Assembly: GCA_027492795.1 (NCBI GenBank)
Contig: JAPUEB010000006.1
Span: 1-64,000 of the forward strand
DNA length: 64,000 bases
Source: Chryseobacterium sp.
GTDB lineage: Bacteria > Bacteroidota > Bacteroidia > Flavobacteriales > Weeksellaceae
Reading direction: 5' to 3'
Position numbers and translations under genes: made by a program
The notes under the pieces: model-generated
What the model was told of the DNA's origin: nothing
Seen by the model: the letters and a program-made list of their open reading frames with translations, nothing else
The model's database searches: none
In this document: piece by piece, positions 41,732-52,685 of the stretch
Position numbering within the stretch: the stretch's first letter is position 1
How the letters are laid out: every line of letters starts with the position of its first letter

Positions 41732-43288
41732 TTAATATCCAGGGTTTTGTTGAATATTAGAATTTGCATTGGTTTCATTTTGTGGAATTGGTAGAGCCCA
41801 CTTATTATTTCCTGCAAATGGGAAGTTAGCTGGATCTGCACCTGGCAAATTCCAGTATTGGGCGCCATAATCTAAAATACTTCTCTCCAATTGATTGATT
41901 CCTGCTAGTGAATAAAGTCTCTTCAAGTCGATGAAACGATGTCCTTCAAAAGCAAGATCTTTTCTTCTTTCATCAAGTATTGCTTTAAATGCTGCTGCTT
42001 GATTTGCAGGAACTGCAACTACAGGTGGAGTAGTAAATCTATTATTTACAATTGTTTGAAGAGCATTCTTCACGCCTGTGAAATCATTTGCTGCTGCACG
42101 CGCTTCAGCTTTAATAAAATACATTTCTGAAAGCCTAACTTGTATAAAATCTGGGTTAAATCCATTTGTAGAAGTAGAAGCAAGAGAACCACCCGCCTTG
42201 AAAGGAACAAGTATATCACTGTTTCTAATATCAGATGAAGCTGTAGGATTTGGGTCAATTAATGATCCAGTTGCTCCTCCAGAAGGTCTCACAACAATAT
42301 TTAATCTAGCATCACCCGGAACAGCCAAAAGGGCTTCATATAAACTTCTTGATACCTCATAGAATGGTGAACCATTTTTCGCATTTGAAACAGAAACCCA
42401 ACCATTGTGTAGATTAGTTCCTTGTGCGTTTTGTTGAACAGTTCTTCTTAACTTAAATATAACTTCGAGATTCCCTGCAGATGTATTTTGATGAAAAACA
42501 GAAGCAAGTTGGGTAGCATTGGCAAGAGTAATACCTGAGGTGTTTATTACCTGATCTGCCCAAATTTCAGCGTTATTATAGTCTCCTTTGTAAGCATAGG
42601 CTCTTGCATGTAGAGCCTTTGCAAGGTTTGCAGAAGGATACCAAGATGCATTAGAATATGCCGGCGCTGTATTGGAAGCATAAATTGCCAATGCTGCATT
42701 TAGATCCGAATGAATAAGTGTATAAAAAGCAGCATTTGTAGATCGAATAGGGGCTTCTAAAGTTCCATATACCCTATCTGCTAGAATACCTGCCAAAGCG
42801 GCATCATCTTTAAGATTAGGTGAAAAATACGCCATAATCTTGAGATGTGCAAGTGCTCTAAGGGTAAGTGCCTCAGCTTTGAATCTATCAAGAAGCTGTT
42901 TGTCAGCTGGACTACTAGGAACAATATCGCCTACTTTCTGTATAACCCTATTAATTCTAGCTAGTGAAATATAGTTAGCATTCCAAATATTAGCAGGTGA
43001 AGCTGATGAAGGATTCAAGGCATATAAAAAATATGCATCAGAACCTGATCTACCTTGACCCCCATTATTTGATCCTAAAGCTGCCTCATCAGTAAAAATT
43101 GATGAAAATGAATATTCATCTCTCTGTGTCAAATTAGCCATTGACGAATTAATAAGCCTCTGAACGTCAGTACTTGATTGGATTGCAACGTCTTCAGTAA
43201 TAGCACCAGGAGTAAAAGGATCCAAAACATCATTACTACAAGAAATTAACCCAAATGTTGCTGTAAGTATAAAAAATATTTTTTTCAT
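41732..43288 (-). CDS. SusD/RagB-type surface nutrient-binding lipoprotein
   Basis: A 518-residue lipoprotein with lipobox GLISC (Cys17) followed by SNDVLDPFTPGAIT. The SusD-like fold is alpha-helical: LTLRALAHLKIMAYFSP, ANLAKALHARAYAYKGDYNNAEIWA (TPR-like, partly given), and the C-terminal RagB block VRLSEMYFIKAEARAAAN ... DERRKDLAFEGHRFIDLKRL. It caps the SusC channel encoded directly upstream (21 bp gap). The substrate is unknown. The adjacent exported subtilase suggests peptides, as for RagAB, rather than glycans; this is inference. Confidence 0.93.
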   Translation of the reverse strand: MKKIFFILTATFGLISCSNDVLDPFTPGAITEDVAIQSSTDVQRLINSSMANLTQRDEYSFSSIFTDEAALGSNNGGQGRSGSDAYFLYALNPSSASPANIWNANYISLARINRVIQKVGDIVPSSPADKQLLDRFKAEALTLRALAHLKIMAYFSPNLKDDAALAGILADRVYGTLEAPIRSTNAAFYTLIHSDLNAALAIYASNTAPAYSNASWYPSANLAKALHARAYAYKGDYNNAEIWADQVINTSGITLANATQLASVFHQNTSAGNLEVIFKLRRTVQQNAQGTNLHNGWVSVSNAKNGSPFYEVSRSLYEALLAVPGDARLNIVVRPSGGATGSLIDPNPTASSDIRNSDILVPFKAGGSLASTSTNGFNPDFIQVRLSEMYFIKAEARAAANDFTGVKNALQTIVNNRFTTPPVVAVPANQAAAFKAILDERRKDLAFEGHRFIDLKRLYSLAGINQLERSILDYGAQYWNLPGADPANFPFAGNNKWALPIPQNETNANSNIQQNPGY

Positions 43289-43308
43289 TGATTTAAATTT
43301 ATTTTTAA

Positions 43309-46194
43309 TTAAAAACTAACATCGAATCCAAGCGAGTAAACTCTTGCTGTTGGATACTGATAATAGTCAGAAGTTCTATTACTTTCCGGATCATACCCTT
43401 TCCATTTTGTAAAATTTGCAAGGTTTTCTCCTTGGAGTGTAATATTAATAGCTTTAATAAAGGTTCCCGTCAGATAACTTTTGGGAATTCTATAACCTAT
43501 TTGAGCATTTCTCAAACGAATATAAGAAGCATCTCTAAGGAATCTATCTGAATTACCTGATGCAGCATAATTTGTCGCATCAAGGGAAGGAAGGTTAGAC
43601 CCCGTATTAGTTGGAGTCCATGTGTTCGCCATATCTGGTGATACTATAAACTGCCCAATATTACCTGGATCATAAAGATTTTCCTCGTCTGCATCAAATC
43701 TCCAAACATTTTGTGCAAATGTGAATGTTGTTGAAGCAAAAAATCCTTTGTAATCTAAATCAAACCCAAATCCACCAGTATATTTTGGAATAAAGCTTTT
43801 CCCTGTAGCAACTCTATCACTAGCTAACGGATTTTCCGTTACCGTGCCATTAGCAGCTAAAAACTGCAAATTACCATTTGATGGGTTAACACCTACGTAA
43901 GGATAAACAAATGCTTCATACAAAGATCCACCATTTTGAGTAATATAAGTATATCCAGCTCCGTCAGTTGCGAAAATTTTTCCATCATTTGATAGAATTC
44001 CACTAATAGTATTTTTATTGTAAGCTACATTACCACGCAAAGTTAATTTTACATTGTTTTCACGATTGTTAATAACATCATAAGCTAAACCAACTTCATA
44101 ACCTTTATTATTAATTACCGCTTCAGAATTTCTTGTTAATGTAGTATTTCCTGCTGCTGCAGTAATTGGCGCATCAATAAATAATTTTTTGGTATCACGA
44201 TTATAATGCTCCAGAGAACCTCTTAACCTTCTGTTGAAAAGCTCAAAATCTAATCCAATGTTATATTGCGTTGTAGGTTCCCATTGAAGATCTGGATATC
44301 CAAGGTTTATACCATAACCTTGTCCACCATTGTAGGTATTGCTAGTAATTGCGTAAGTATCAATATATTTAGGAGGGATAAGCCCAGCGTAAATACTACC
44401 GTCTACAATTCTTTGATTACCAATAACCCCATACGAACCTCTTAATTTCAAAATATTTATTGAGGAAATGTTGTCTTTAATAAAACTTTCTTCACTTATA
44501 TTCCATCTAGCACCGACAGACCAGAAAGTACCCCATTGTTTGTTCTTAACAAAGCGATTGGTACCATCCCTTCTGATATTACCTTCAATACCATATTTAC
44601 TGGCAAAATCATAACTAAAGTTAGCAAAATAGGAGACTAAATCCTGTCTCAATTGAGATGCACTAACTTGTGGTACATACAAGTCATTAGCTGCGGTATC
44701 CACAACGTAACCTGATCCTGTATTAGGTACAAAGGTTTTAGGATCCAAACCTCTTTGACGGAAATTATTAGTTTGAGCTCTTGCGTGATTATATTCAAAA
44801 TTTAGTCCTAAATTGAAAGTGTGTCTATCAATTTCTTTTGTATAATCAAGCTGCCAAAGATTATTATAAATAAACTCGCGTCTTTGATTAATGTCTTCAA
44901 ATCCATTGAATACTCCCCCTTGGGTAGAAGGAACTCCAGCAGTAGAAGAAAAAAGCAAACCGTTGAAAGAATCAGGAAATTCAGATTGATAAAATCTTGT
45001 GCCTAAAAACTGACCGCTTAATCTAGTTCTCAAAGTTAAGAAATCAAAAATATCATATGAAAAATCTGAAGCAACATCAACTCTTGTTTCATCAGTTAAG
45101 TTTTCATACATATTTAGTTTATCAATTAACATAAACGGCGTTGAAAGCAATCCTGGAGTATTATTGTAGAAATTGTATGTCCATACTGATCCTGCATAAT
45201 CTGCAGGATTAAGATAAGGCGCACCCAAAAAAGCACCAGTCACATAGTTCCTGTTTATTGCTCCACTACCAAGATTCGTTGCTTCATTATTCTTGGAAAA
45301 ACCCGCAGCAGTATTTAACTGATATTTAAATCTTTGATTATCAGATCTTCCATTAATGTTATTCCTTACAGTAAATCTTTTTAAACCTGTACTCTTTAGA
45401 ATACCATCTTGCTCTGTATATCCTAATGAAGTATATGAATTAACATTGTTTCCCGAGGTCTGAATGCTAAAATCGTGAGATTGTAAAACAGAAGGTCTAA
45501 AAAAATATTTCACCCAATTGGTATCAACATTCCAGTTAGCAATATCCTGATCTGTTAAGCTCGCACCAATACCCGCCCCATATTCTTTTTCTAGAGAAAG
45601 AAGTTGCTTGGCATTCATGTACTTATATTTTGGTGTTTGCATAAAGCCAACACCGAATTGATTGCTGTATTTGAAATTTGTTTTACCTTCTCCAAAGCGC
45701 CCTCTTTTAGTTTTAATAACAATTACACCATTTGAACCTCTATTACCAAACTGTGCAATAGCAATAGCGTCTTTCAAAACCTCCAAACTTTCAATATCAT
45801 TAGGATTGATAGATCGGAAATTATCACTATTTGAAGGGAATCCGTCAATAACATATAATGGGTCGGAGTTACCCGTATATGTTCCAACTCCCCTAATAAC
45901 AACCTGTGGTTTTGCTCCAGGCTGTCCAGTGCTGGCTGTAATATTCACACCCGCAAGCTGACCTTGCACAGTATTCATTACGTTTGCCTGAGCTCTGTTT
46001 TCAATTGTTTCGCTGGTTATAGCTTGAACCGCAGAAACTGTTTTCTTGCTTGTGGTTTTTTTGTAACCTACTACAATAACCTCTTCAATTTTCGTTTCTT
46101 TTGTTGCGGTATCTCTTCTAGACTGTGCATCAATAGTTTGTGCACCCATAAAGAAAATCACTCCAACAGATAAAACCTTTAATTTTACATTCAT
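43309..46194 (-). CDS. SusC/RagA-type TonB-dependent outer-membrane transporter
   Basis: A 961-residue transporter. Signal peptide 1-23. Unlike many SusC proteins it has no N-terminal carboxypeptidase-regulatory-like domain: the TonB-box region (TKIEEVIVVGYKK, about 33-46) follows the signal almost at once. The plug domain (about 50-165) contains VQGQLAGVNITASTGQPGAKP, DPLYVIDGFP and the SusC signature VLKDAIAIAQFGNRGSNGVI. The barrel runs to the C-terminal strand ARVYSLGFDVSF. It works with the following SusD gene to import large ligands with TonB energy. Confidence 0.95.
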   Translation of the reverse strand: MNVKLKVLSVGVIFFMGAQTIDAQSRRDTATKETKIEEVIVVGYKKTTSKKTVSAVQAITSETIENRAQANVMNTVQGQLAGVNITASTGQPGAKPQVVIRGVGTYTGNSDPLYVIDGFPSNSDNFRSINPNDIESLEVLKDAIAIAQFGNRGSNGVIVIKTKRGRFGEGKTNFKYSNQFGVGFMQTPKYKYMNAKQLLSLEKEYGAGIGASLTDQDIANWNVDTNWVKYFFRPSVLQSHDFSIQTSGNNVNSYTSLGYTEQDGILKSTGLKRFTVRNNINGRSDNQRFKYQLNTAAGFSKNNEATNLGSGAINRNYVTGAFLGAPYLNPADYAGSVWTYNFYNNTPGLLSTPFMLIDKLNMYENLTDETRVDVASDFSYDIFDFLTLRTRLSGQFLGTRFYQSEFPDSFNGLLFSSTAGVPSTQGGVFNGFEDINQRREFIYNNLWQLDYTKEIDRHTFNLGLNFEYNHARAQTNNFRQRGLDPKTFVPNTGSGYVVDTAANDLYVPQVSASQLRQDLVSYFANFSYDFASKYGIEGNIRRDGTNRFVKNKQWGTFWSVGARWNISEESFIKDNISSINILKLRGSYGVIGNQRIVDGSIYAGLIPPKYIDTYAITSNTYNGGQGYGINLGYPDLQWEPTTQYNIGLDFELFNRRLRGSLEHYNRDTKKLFIDAPITAAAGNTTLTRNSEAVINNKGYEVGLAYDVINNRENNVKLTLRGNVAYNKNTISGILSNDGKIFATDGAGYTYITQNGGSLYEAFVYPYVGVNPSNGNLQFLAANGTVTENPLASDRVATGKSFIPKYTGGFGFDLDYKGFFASTTFTFAQNVWRFDADEENLYDPGNIGQFIVSPDMANTWTPTNTGSNLPSLDATNYAASGNSDRFLRDASYIRLRNAQIGYRIPKSYLTGTFIKAINITLQGENLANFTKWKGYDPESNRTSDYYQYPTARVYSLGFDVSF

Positions 46195-46343
46195 ATTAAC
46201 AAATTTTAATATTTAACAGATGCAAATATGTTAATTTTTTTTTAATTGCACAAATTTTCACAACTTAAAATCAACAAATTACAATTTATTTACACAAATA
46301 ATATTTAAATTAATTAAGTTTTTATTAATAAATATTTGATTAT

Positions 46344-48263
46344 CTATTTCTTAATAAATCTTACTCCATTATAATTACCTTCGCTATCTCTTATAATAAT
46401 AATATATTGACCTTTTTCCAAAGTTCTTATATTAATTTTTCTTTCTGCGTCAATCTTACCCATTATAACAATTCTACCAGAATTATCCACTATTTTATAA
46501 TTAGTTAGATTAGTTTTTTTTGAACCAATATTCAAGTCCGTAATTGCAGGAACAGGATAAAGAATTAAATCATCGTTTTTCATGATGTTCTCTTCTGTGC
46601 TTAATGCATTATTAAGATTTTGTGAAGTAGCAATTAAAGAGAAAGGTTGTTCACCATTTACCAATGCACCTTTGTGGGTTATAGTTATCGTGTATTGTCC
46701 ACTAGGGTTATCTATATCAATTCTTTCAAAATTATCTACACTGTTTTGAGAATTACGTGAAGCCGCATCATATGGCGCAGACATTCCACCTCCTTTCCAA
46801 GGATAATAAATTATCCCTCCAGGACCTGTAACTTTTACATCCAAATCATTAACTATGTACTTTGTGGTTGGATCTACCGTCCCTGTATTTGCAACTGGAC
46901 TTTGGGGATCAGTCCAACTTATAGAAACTTTCAGCGGAGTAGTTCCACTGGCATTTATCGTTTTTGTGTATGTACCTCCATTTAACAAATTTAACTCTTC
47001 AATTACAGACTTATTCATGGTTAAATTCTTATCTCTAATTGTTAATGCTGCTTTTTCAGCGTTTACCAACCCCCATCCATACTCGTAGTCTGGCCCAAGA
47101 TAGTTTCCTGTTTCATCAGCTGTGTGGAGTATGAGACCCTTAAGCGTTGCAGCCTTCATATATGAAGAGTACAAGGAGTTATGATATTGCTGAAGAAGCA
47201 ATGTAACACCTGTAATTCCTGGAGACGCCATTGAGGTTCCTGACATTATTCCTGTTGCAGCATTAGTGCTACTTAAAGTTGATTTAACAGATACCCCTTT
47301 CATTGATATATCTGGTTTAATTCTACCATCATCACTTGGCCCCCAACTGCTAAAAGCGGACATAACAACACTTGCCTCATCAACATAATTGTTCACTTGC
47401 CCAACTGCTGCAACTGTTAACACATTTTTCGCATTACCGTGCCCATAAATTAAATCGTACCCAACTTTATTAACTAATTGAGTACTGGCCGGACTTTCTG
47501 TACTGTTTCGACTATTACCAGCAGAAAATACTGGCAAGTAATAAGGGTTGTTGTAGCAAATTTCATCAATAGATTTAGCTCTACTATCATAAGCTCCAAA
47601 AAACCAAAGACTACTTAAAGATCCGAAACCATATGAATGATTAGATGCAAGTAGCCCACCGCTTGCCTCTATTAGCATTTCTGTCAAATCACCTGTCCAA
47701 TCATATGAATTCACAGAAGAATTAAATGCGATACCTTTTACATCAGATACTATACCTTGGGCTGCAATAGTTCCTGCTACGTGTGTAGCATGATCAGCCA
47801 GTGTAGTTCCATCCATTTGTAGAACTTTAGAATTTCCATTTACCATAAATTCTTGGTGAGTAGACCTTACGTTGCCACCGTCCCAAACACCAGCAGTCAT
47901 ATTTTGTCCCTGAATATTAAGACCTAGACTACCACCACTATACAATTTATTAGCTCTAGCCGTAATAGCTGCGCCAGCATTATCGGTTTTTGCATATACA
48001 AGTTCGCCATTCGGCAAAACATCCATTATTTCAACCTTTCCCGTTTCTTCATCTTTTACGATTTTGTTTACTCCAGTATTTGCTGAAAAATATGCGGATA
48101 ATCTCGATTTTCTTTGGATTTCTTCATTTTTAAGATTTTGCATAAGTTTTTCGTTCGCTTCCTTATTTGAAAAAGAAGCAATCTTCGCCCTTTCCTCTTT
48201 GGTTTGGGAAAGCATAAATACAGGAATCAAAAATATCGCAAGGAATAAATTTTTGCTTTTCAT
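46344..48263 (-). CDS. Secreted subtilisin-like (S8) serine protease with T9SS sorting domain
   Basis: A 639-residue protein. Signal peptide 1-19. A propeptide of about 100 residues precedes the catalytic domain. The triad is visible: Asp in TAGVWDGGNVRSTH, His in DHATHVAGTIAAQG, and Ser in SGTSMASPGITG, with the oxyanion Asn in FSAGNSRNST. A proprotein-convertase-like P-domain region follows (NDLDVKVTGPGG, VDNFERIDIDNPSGQYTITITH). The last 75 residues are a type A T9SS sorting domain (LILYPVPAITDLNIG ... TLEKGQYIIIIRDSEG ... KK). It is exported to the cell surface or medium and degrades protein. It lies 149 bp upstream of the SusC/SusD pair on the same strand. Confidence 0.92.
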   Translation of the reverse strand: MKSKNLFLAIFLIPVFMLSQTKEERAKIASFSNKEANEKLMQNLKNEEIQRKSRLSAYFSANTGVNKIVKDEETGKVEIMDVLPNGELVYAKTDNAGAAITARANKLYSGGSLGLNIQGQNMTAGVWDGGNVRSTHQEFMVNGNSKVLQMDGTTLADHATHVAGTIAAQGIVSDVKGIAFNSSVNSYDWTGDLTEMLIEASGGLLASNHSYGFGSLSSLWFFGAYDSRAKSIDEICYNNPYYLPVFSAGNSRNSTESPASTQLVNKVGYDLIYGHGNAKNVLTVAAVGQVNNYVDEASVVMSAFSSWGPSDDGRIKPDISMKGVSVKSTLSSTNAATGIMSGTSMASPGITGVTLLLQQYHNSLYSSYMKAATLKGLILHTADETGNYLGPDYEYGWGLVNAEKAALTIRDKNLTMNKSVIEELNLLNGGTYTKTINASGTTPLKVSISWTDPQSPVANTGTVDPTTKYIVNDLDVKVTGPGGIIYYPWKGGGMSAPYDAASRNSQNSVDNFERIDIDNPSGQYTITITHKGALVNGEQPFSLIATSQNLNNALSTEENIMKNDDLILYPVPAITDLNIGSKKTNLTNYKIVDNSGRIVIMGKIDAERKINIRTLEKGQYIIIIRDSEGNYNGVRFIKK

Positions 48264-48351
48264 TGTCTTAAATTATCTTTAATTATTCATTTGTTTTAGA
48301 ATCGGTAAATATATCTATTTTTTTCTATATAATTCCACAAAAAAAACAAAA

Positions 48352-48373
48352 AAAGGTGAGAGAACCCACCTTT
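48352..48373 (-). terminator. Intrinsic terminator after infB
   Basis: AAAGGTG (48352-48358) pairs with CACCTTT (48367-48373), with an A-rich tract at 48336-48354 giving T-rich sequence on the reverse strand. Confidence 0.75.
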
Positions 48374-48409
48374 TTCTTAAAATTTTATGTTTTAGTAATG
48401 AAATCAGTA

Positions 48410-51262
48410 TTATTTCAACTTCTTCTTCACCGCCACCTCTTCATACACTTCAAGGATATCTCCAACTTCAATATCATTGAAGCCTTTCAGGTTCAATCCG
48501 CATTCGTAGCCTTTGGTAACTTCTTTTACATCGTCTTTAAAACGTTTTAAGCTTTCCAGTTCACCGTCGAATTTTACAATACCGTCGCGAAGAAGACGAA
48601 TTTTGGAGTTTCTTGTTACTTTTCCGGTAAGAACCATACATCCTGCGATACTTCCAACTTTGGAAATTTTGAAAACCTCGCGGATTTCTACGTTTCCGAT
48701 TACTTCTTCTTTTATTTCAGGTGAAAGTAAACCTTCCATCGCTTCTTTTACCTCATCAATCGCCTTATAGATTACAGAATAGGTTCTGATTTCAATTTCT
48801 TCTTTGTCTGCAAGATCTTTCGCATTTGCTCCGGCTCTTACGTTGAAGCCAATAATAATTGCATCTGAAGCGGCAGCCAAGTTAACATCGGATTCGGTGA
48901 TTTGTCCAACTCCTGAATGTAAAATGTTTACGCTGATTTCTTCGGTAGAAAGACGCTGCAACTGATCCGAAAGTGCTTCCACAGAACCGTCCACGTCTCC
49001 TTTTAGGATAATATTCAGTTCCTTGAACTCTCCAAGAGCAATTCTTCTTCCCAATTCTTCCAAAGTGGTGTGTTTTTTAGTTCTGATGGAAAGTTCGCGC
49101 TGTAACTGTTCGCGTTTGCTGGCGACAGCTTTTCCTTCACTTTCGTCGGCATAAACTCGGAATTTATCTCCCGCAGTTGGCGCTCCATCCAGACCTAAAA
49201 TAGTTGCAGGAATTGATGGACCTGCTTGTTTCATATTTCTACCACGCTCATCCAACATTGCTTTTACTTTTCCGTGGTTTTTACCTGCTACAACATAATC
49301 TCCAATTTTCAAAGTTCCTGTTTGAACCAAAAGCGTGGTAACGTAACCTCTTCCTTTATCCAAAGATGCTTCGATAACAACTCCTTGTGCAACACGTTGA
49401 GGATTCGCTTTCAAATCCAGCATTTCTGCCTGAAGCAAAACTTTTTCCAACAAAGTATCTACATTATTACCAAATTTTGCGGAAATTTCCTGCGCCTGAA
49501 TGTTTCCACCCCATTCTTCCACCAAAATATTCATTCCGGAAAGTTGTTGGCGAATATTATCAGGATTTGCGTTCGGTTTATCCACTTTGTTGATAGCGAT
49601 AATCATTGGAACTCCTGCAGCTTGCGCGTGAGAAATCGCTTCTTTTGTTTGTGGCATCACATCGTCGTCCGCAGCAATTACAATAATGGCAATATCGGTA
49701 ACTTGCGCTCCTCTCGCCCTCATCGCGGTAAACGCTTCGTGACCAGGAGTATCGAGGAACGTAATGCGTTGTCCATTTTCGAGTTTTACGTTGTATGCAC
49801 CGATGTGCTGCGTAATTCCTCCGGATTCACCGGCAATTACGTTGGTTTTTCTTACATAATCGAGTAAGGAAGTTTTTCCGTGGTCCACGTGTCCCATTAC
49901 GGTTACAATTGGTGCGCGGAATTCTAAATCTGCTTCATCATCTTCAATTTCTTCCAATGCTTCCTCCAAATCAGCATCTTGAAATTCGATTTTGTAGCCA
50001 AATTCGTCCGTTACAAGTAGCAGTGTATCAGCTTCTAAACGCTGATTCATGGTTACCATCACTCCTAATGAGAAACAGGCAGAAATGACTTCGGTTGGAC
50101 TTACGTTCATCAAACTCGCCAATTCTCCAACGGTGATAAATTCAGTAACTTTTAAAGTTCTGTCCGCTGCATCAAGTTCCTGCTGAAGTTCGTCTTGCTC
50201 TCTTCGGAAAACTCTTTTTTCCTTTCTGTATTTTGCTCCTTTGGATTTTCCACCTTTGTTGGTTAGTTTTTCCAAAGTTTCTTTGATTTGATTTTTTACT
50301 TGTTCGTCAGTCAATTCAACAGGCATAACGCGTTGCGCTCCTCTTCTGCTTCCACCACCACGGTTTCCGCCTTGATTGTTTCCGCCACGATTTCCGCCTT
50401 GGTTGTTTCCACCTTGACCTTGTGGGCGATTTCCACCCCCTTGAACTTGTGGACGATTTCCGCCACCTTGTTGGTTTCCGCCTTGTTGCCCTTGTTGTCC
50501 GGTTCCTGGAGTTCCGGGCTTTTCAATTCTTTTTCTTTTCTTTTTCTTATCAGAAGAAGTTCTTGGTTTTTCCTGAAATTGAGTTAAATCAACAGTTTGT
50601 TTTAGAATTTTTGGCCCATCCAATTTTTGATAAACTGTCTGAATTTTTTCCGGCTTATCAAACTCAACTTTCGTTATTTCTTCAGGCTTTGGCTTTTCTT
50701 CAACTTTAGGCTTTTCTTCAGCAGGTTTTGGTTTTGGCTGAATATTTTTTTCCGGAAGTTTTGGTTTTTCCTTTTTGAAGCTTTTAGGTTTATTGCTTTC
50801 AAGTTGCGAAAGATCAATTTTATCTAGAACTTTCAGCTCTGGTTTTTGTTCCTCCACTTCTTTAGCAACAATTGGTGCTTCTACCTTTATTTCAGGAAGT
50901 TTTTCTTCTTTAATCTCCGGAATTTTCTCTTCTACGGGTTCTGGTTTTTTGGGTTCCAAATCTATTTTACCCAAAATTTTTGTTTCGGGTATTGTAGTGG
51001 ATTTGGCACGAATAATTTCAGGTTTTTTCTCCTCGATGATTAATTTTTCATCGGGTACTTTGGAGATTACCACTTCGTGTGATGCTTTGCGCTGTTCGCC
51101 GTCTTTTGCAAATTCGGCTTGCAGTGCGTTGTATGCCGTTTCGTCCAGTTGTGCGTTAGGATTGGCTTCTGCTTCTATACCTTTGCTTTGTAGAAACTCT
51201 ACCAGTCTCGACATAGAAATATTGAACTCCTTAAGCGCTTTATTTAATCTAATTTTTGGCAT
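48410..51262 (-). CDS. infB: Translation initiation factor IF-2
   Basis: A 950-residue GTPase that places initiator tRNA on the ribosome. An IF2_N domain ([24 protein letters not shown]) starts the protein. A long Glu/Lys/Pro-rich linker (about 60-235) and a Gly/Asn/Gln-rich stretch (about 248-315, [11 protein letters not shown]-type repeats) follow. A second IF2_N ([21 protein letters not shown]) precedes the G domain with G1 GHVDHGKT, G3 DTPGH and G4 NKVD. Domains II to IV follow to the C-terminus. Third gene of the rimP-nusA-infB operon. Confidence 0.98.
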   Translation of the reverse strand: MPKIRLNKALKEFNISMSRLVEFLQSKGIEAEANPNAQLDETAYNALQAEFAKDGEQRKASHEVVISKVPDEKLIIEEKKPEIIRAKSTTIPETKILGKIDLEPKKPEPVEEKIPEIKEEKLPEIKVEAPIVAKEVEEQKPELKVLDKIDLSQLESNKPKSFKKEKPKLPEKNIQPKPKPAEEKPKVEEKPKPEEITKVEFDKPEKIQTVYQKLDGPKILKQTVDLTQFQEKPRTSSDKKKKRKRIEKPGTPGTGQQGQQGGNQQGGGNRPQVQGGGNRPQGQGGNNQGGNRGGNNQGGNRGGGSRRGAQRVMPVELTDEQVKNQIKETLEKLTNKGGKSKGAKYRKEKRVFRREQDELQQELDAADRTLKVTEFITVGELASLMNVSPTEVISACFSLGVMVTMNQRLEADTLLLVTDEFGYKIEFQDADLEEALEEIEDDEADLEFRAPIVTVMGHVDHGKTSLLDYVRKTNVIAGESGGITQHIGAYNVKLENGQRITFLDTPGHEAFTAMRARGAQVTDIAIIVIAADDDVMPQTKEAISHAQAAGVPMIIAINKVDKPNANPDNIRQQLSGMNILVEEWGGNIQAQEISAKFGNNVDTLLEKVLLQAEMLDLKANPQRVAQGVVIEASLDKGRGYVTTLLVQTGTLKIGDYVVAGKNHGKVKAMLDERGRNMKQAGPSIPATILGLDGAPTAGDKFRVYADESEGKAVASKREQLQRELSIRTKKHTTLEELGRRIALGEFKELNIILKGDVDGSVEALSDQLQRLSTEEISVNILHSGVGQITESDVNLAAASDAIIIGFNVRAGANAKDLADKEEIEIRTYSVIYKAIDEVKEAMEGLLSPEIKEEVIGNVEIREVFKISKVGSIAGCMVLTGKVTRNSKIRLLRDGIVKFDGELESLKRFKDDVKEVTKGYECGLNLKGFNDIEVGDILEVYEEVAVKKKLK

Positions 51263-51309
51263 TTAAAATAATTAATTTAAAAAAATATTTTTTTGTTATA
51301 AGACTTTTT

Positions 51310-52545
51310 TTAGCCTTCCAACTCATCTTTTAGTATTTGTTTTACCTCATCAATCTGTTCTTCTTCCAAATCTACGAGGTTTACCAAAGCTTCCGTATCT
51401 TTATCCAGAACGCTTCTTGCGGTATTCATTCCCACTTTTTTGAATTCTTCGATAATCCATTCTTCAATTTCGTCTTTAAATTCATCTAATTCTACATCGT
51501 CATCTTCTGAAGTTTCTCTGTAAACGTCTATTTCATAACCACTTAACCATGAAGCGAGCTTGATGTTCTGCCCCTGTTTTCCAATAACTTTTGAAATTTC
51601 TTCGAGTGGTGTGTATACAAGAGCGTATTCTTCTTCCATATTCAAATCAACTTTGTTGATGGATACGTTTCCTAACGCTCTTTTCACCATAATTTCAGGA
51701 TTTTTGGACCATTGGATAACGTCGATGTTTTCGTTTCTCAATTCGCGAACAACTCCGTGAATTCTGGAACCTTTTACGCCAACGCAAGCTCCTACAGGAT
51801 CTATTCTGTCATCATAAGCATCTACAGCAATTTTTGCTTTTTCGCCAGGAATTCTCACTACTTTTTTCAAAATAATGGTTCCGTCCTGAATTTCAGGGAT
51901 TTCAAGCTCCAACAATTTTTCCAAAAATCTTGGCGATGTTCTGGAAACAATAATTTGCGGTTTTGATCCTTTAAAATCTACACTATCTACAATCGCACGA
52001 ATGCTTTCACCCTTTTTATAAAAATCGGAAGGAATTTGATGTTCTTTTGGTAAAATAAATTCGTTACCCTCATCATCAAGAAGTATGGCGTGTTGCTTTC
52101 TTACGTGATGCACTTCACCTACTACGATTTCTCCGATTTTATCGCGGAATTCTTCATAAAGCATGGCATTGTTATGCTCTTGAAGCTTCGTGGCAAGAAT
52201 TTGCTTTAAGGTAAGGATGTTTCTTCTTCCCAACTCAGCAATAGGAATTTCCACCGTATATTCTTCACCCACTTCGAAGGTTGGATCTATTTTTTTTGCT
52301 TCAGAAATTTCGATCTCAAGGTCGTCGTCTTCCGACATTTCGTCTTCCACAATGGTTTTGTTCAAGAAAATCTGAAAATCACCTTTATCCGGATTTACGA
52401 TAACATCAAAATGGTCATCGGAATCGAATCTTTTTCTCAGCAATGTTTTCAGGGAATCTTCTATAATCGCCATCAAATCGATCTTGCTGATGCTTTTTTC
52501 GTCTTTAAAATCGCCAAATGCTTCTATTAAAGCTAAACTGTCCAT
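51310..52545 (-). CDS. nusA: Transcription termination/antitermination factor NusA
   Basis: A 411-residue RNA polymerase-binding protein. It contains the N-terminal NusA domain (about 1-130), an S1 domain (GEIVVGEVHHVRKQHAILLDD), KH1 (DPVGACVGVKGSRIHGVVREL) and KH2 (LEEISKVIGKQGQNIKLASWL). The C-terminal acidic repeats found in enterobacteria are absent; only one short acidic tail remains. This is the usual compact form in Bacteroidota. It lies between rimP and infB, as in most bacteria, with a 140-bp unstructured gap before it. Confidence 0.97.
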   Translation of the reverse strand: MDSLALIEAFGDFKDEKSISKIDLMAIIEDSLKTLLRKRFDSDDHFDVIVNPDKGDFQIFLNKTIVEDEMSEDDDLEIEISEAKKIDPTFEVGEEYTVEIPIAELGRRNILTLKQILATKLQEHNNAMLYEEFRDKIGEIVVGEVHHVRKQHAILLDDEGNEFILPKEHQIPSDFYKKGESIRAIVDSVDFKGSKPQIIVSRTSPRFLEKLLELEIPEIQDGTIILKKVVRIPGEKAKIAVDAYDDRIDPVGACVGVKGSRIHGVVRELRNENIDVIQWSKNPEIMVKRALGNVSINKVDLNMEEEYALVYTPLEEISKVIGKQGQNIKLASWLSGYEIDVYRETSEDDDVELDEFKDEIEEWIIEEFKKVGMNTARSVLDKDTEALVNLVDLEEEQIDEVKQILKDELEG

Positions 52546-52685
52546 ATATTTATAAATGATAAATGATGAATAGCGAATGATTATGCATTCTGTTTCATCT
52601 TGTTGTTATTACTCTATTTTTTACTTGATGTTGTGTGCTGGATTCGGGGTGAACTTCCTGCTTCCATCTTTCATCTTCCAGCCTT

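Noticed and set aside
41732-46194. SusC/SusD pair as part of the glucan locus
   Set aside because: It lies 10 kb away beyond several housekeeping genes, with its own terminator and a protease neighbour; any link to glucan uptake would be guesswork.
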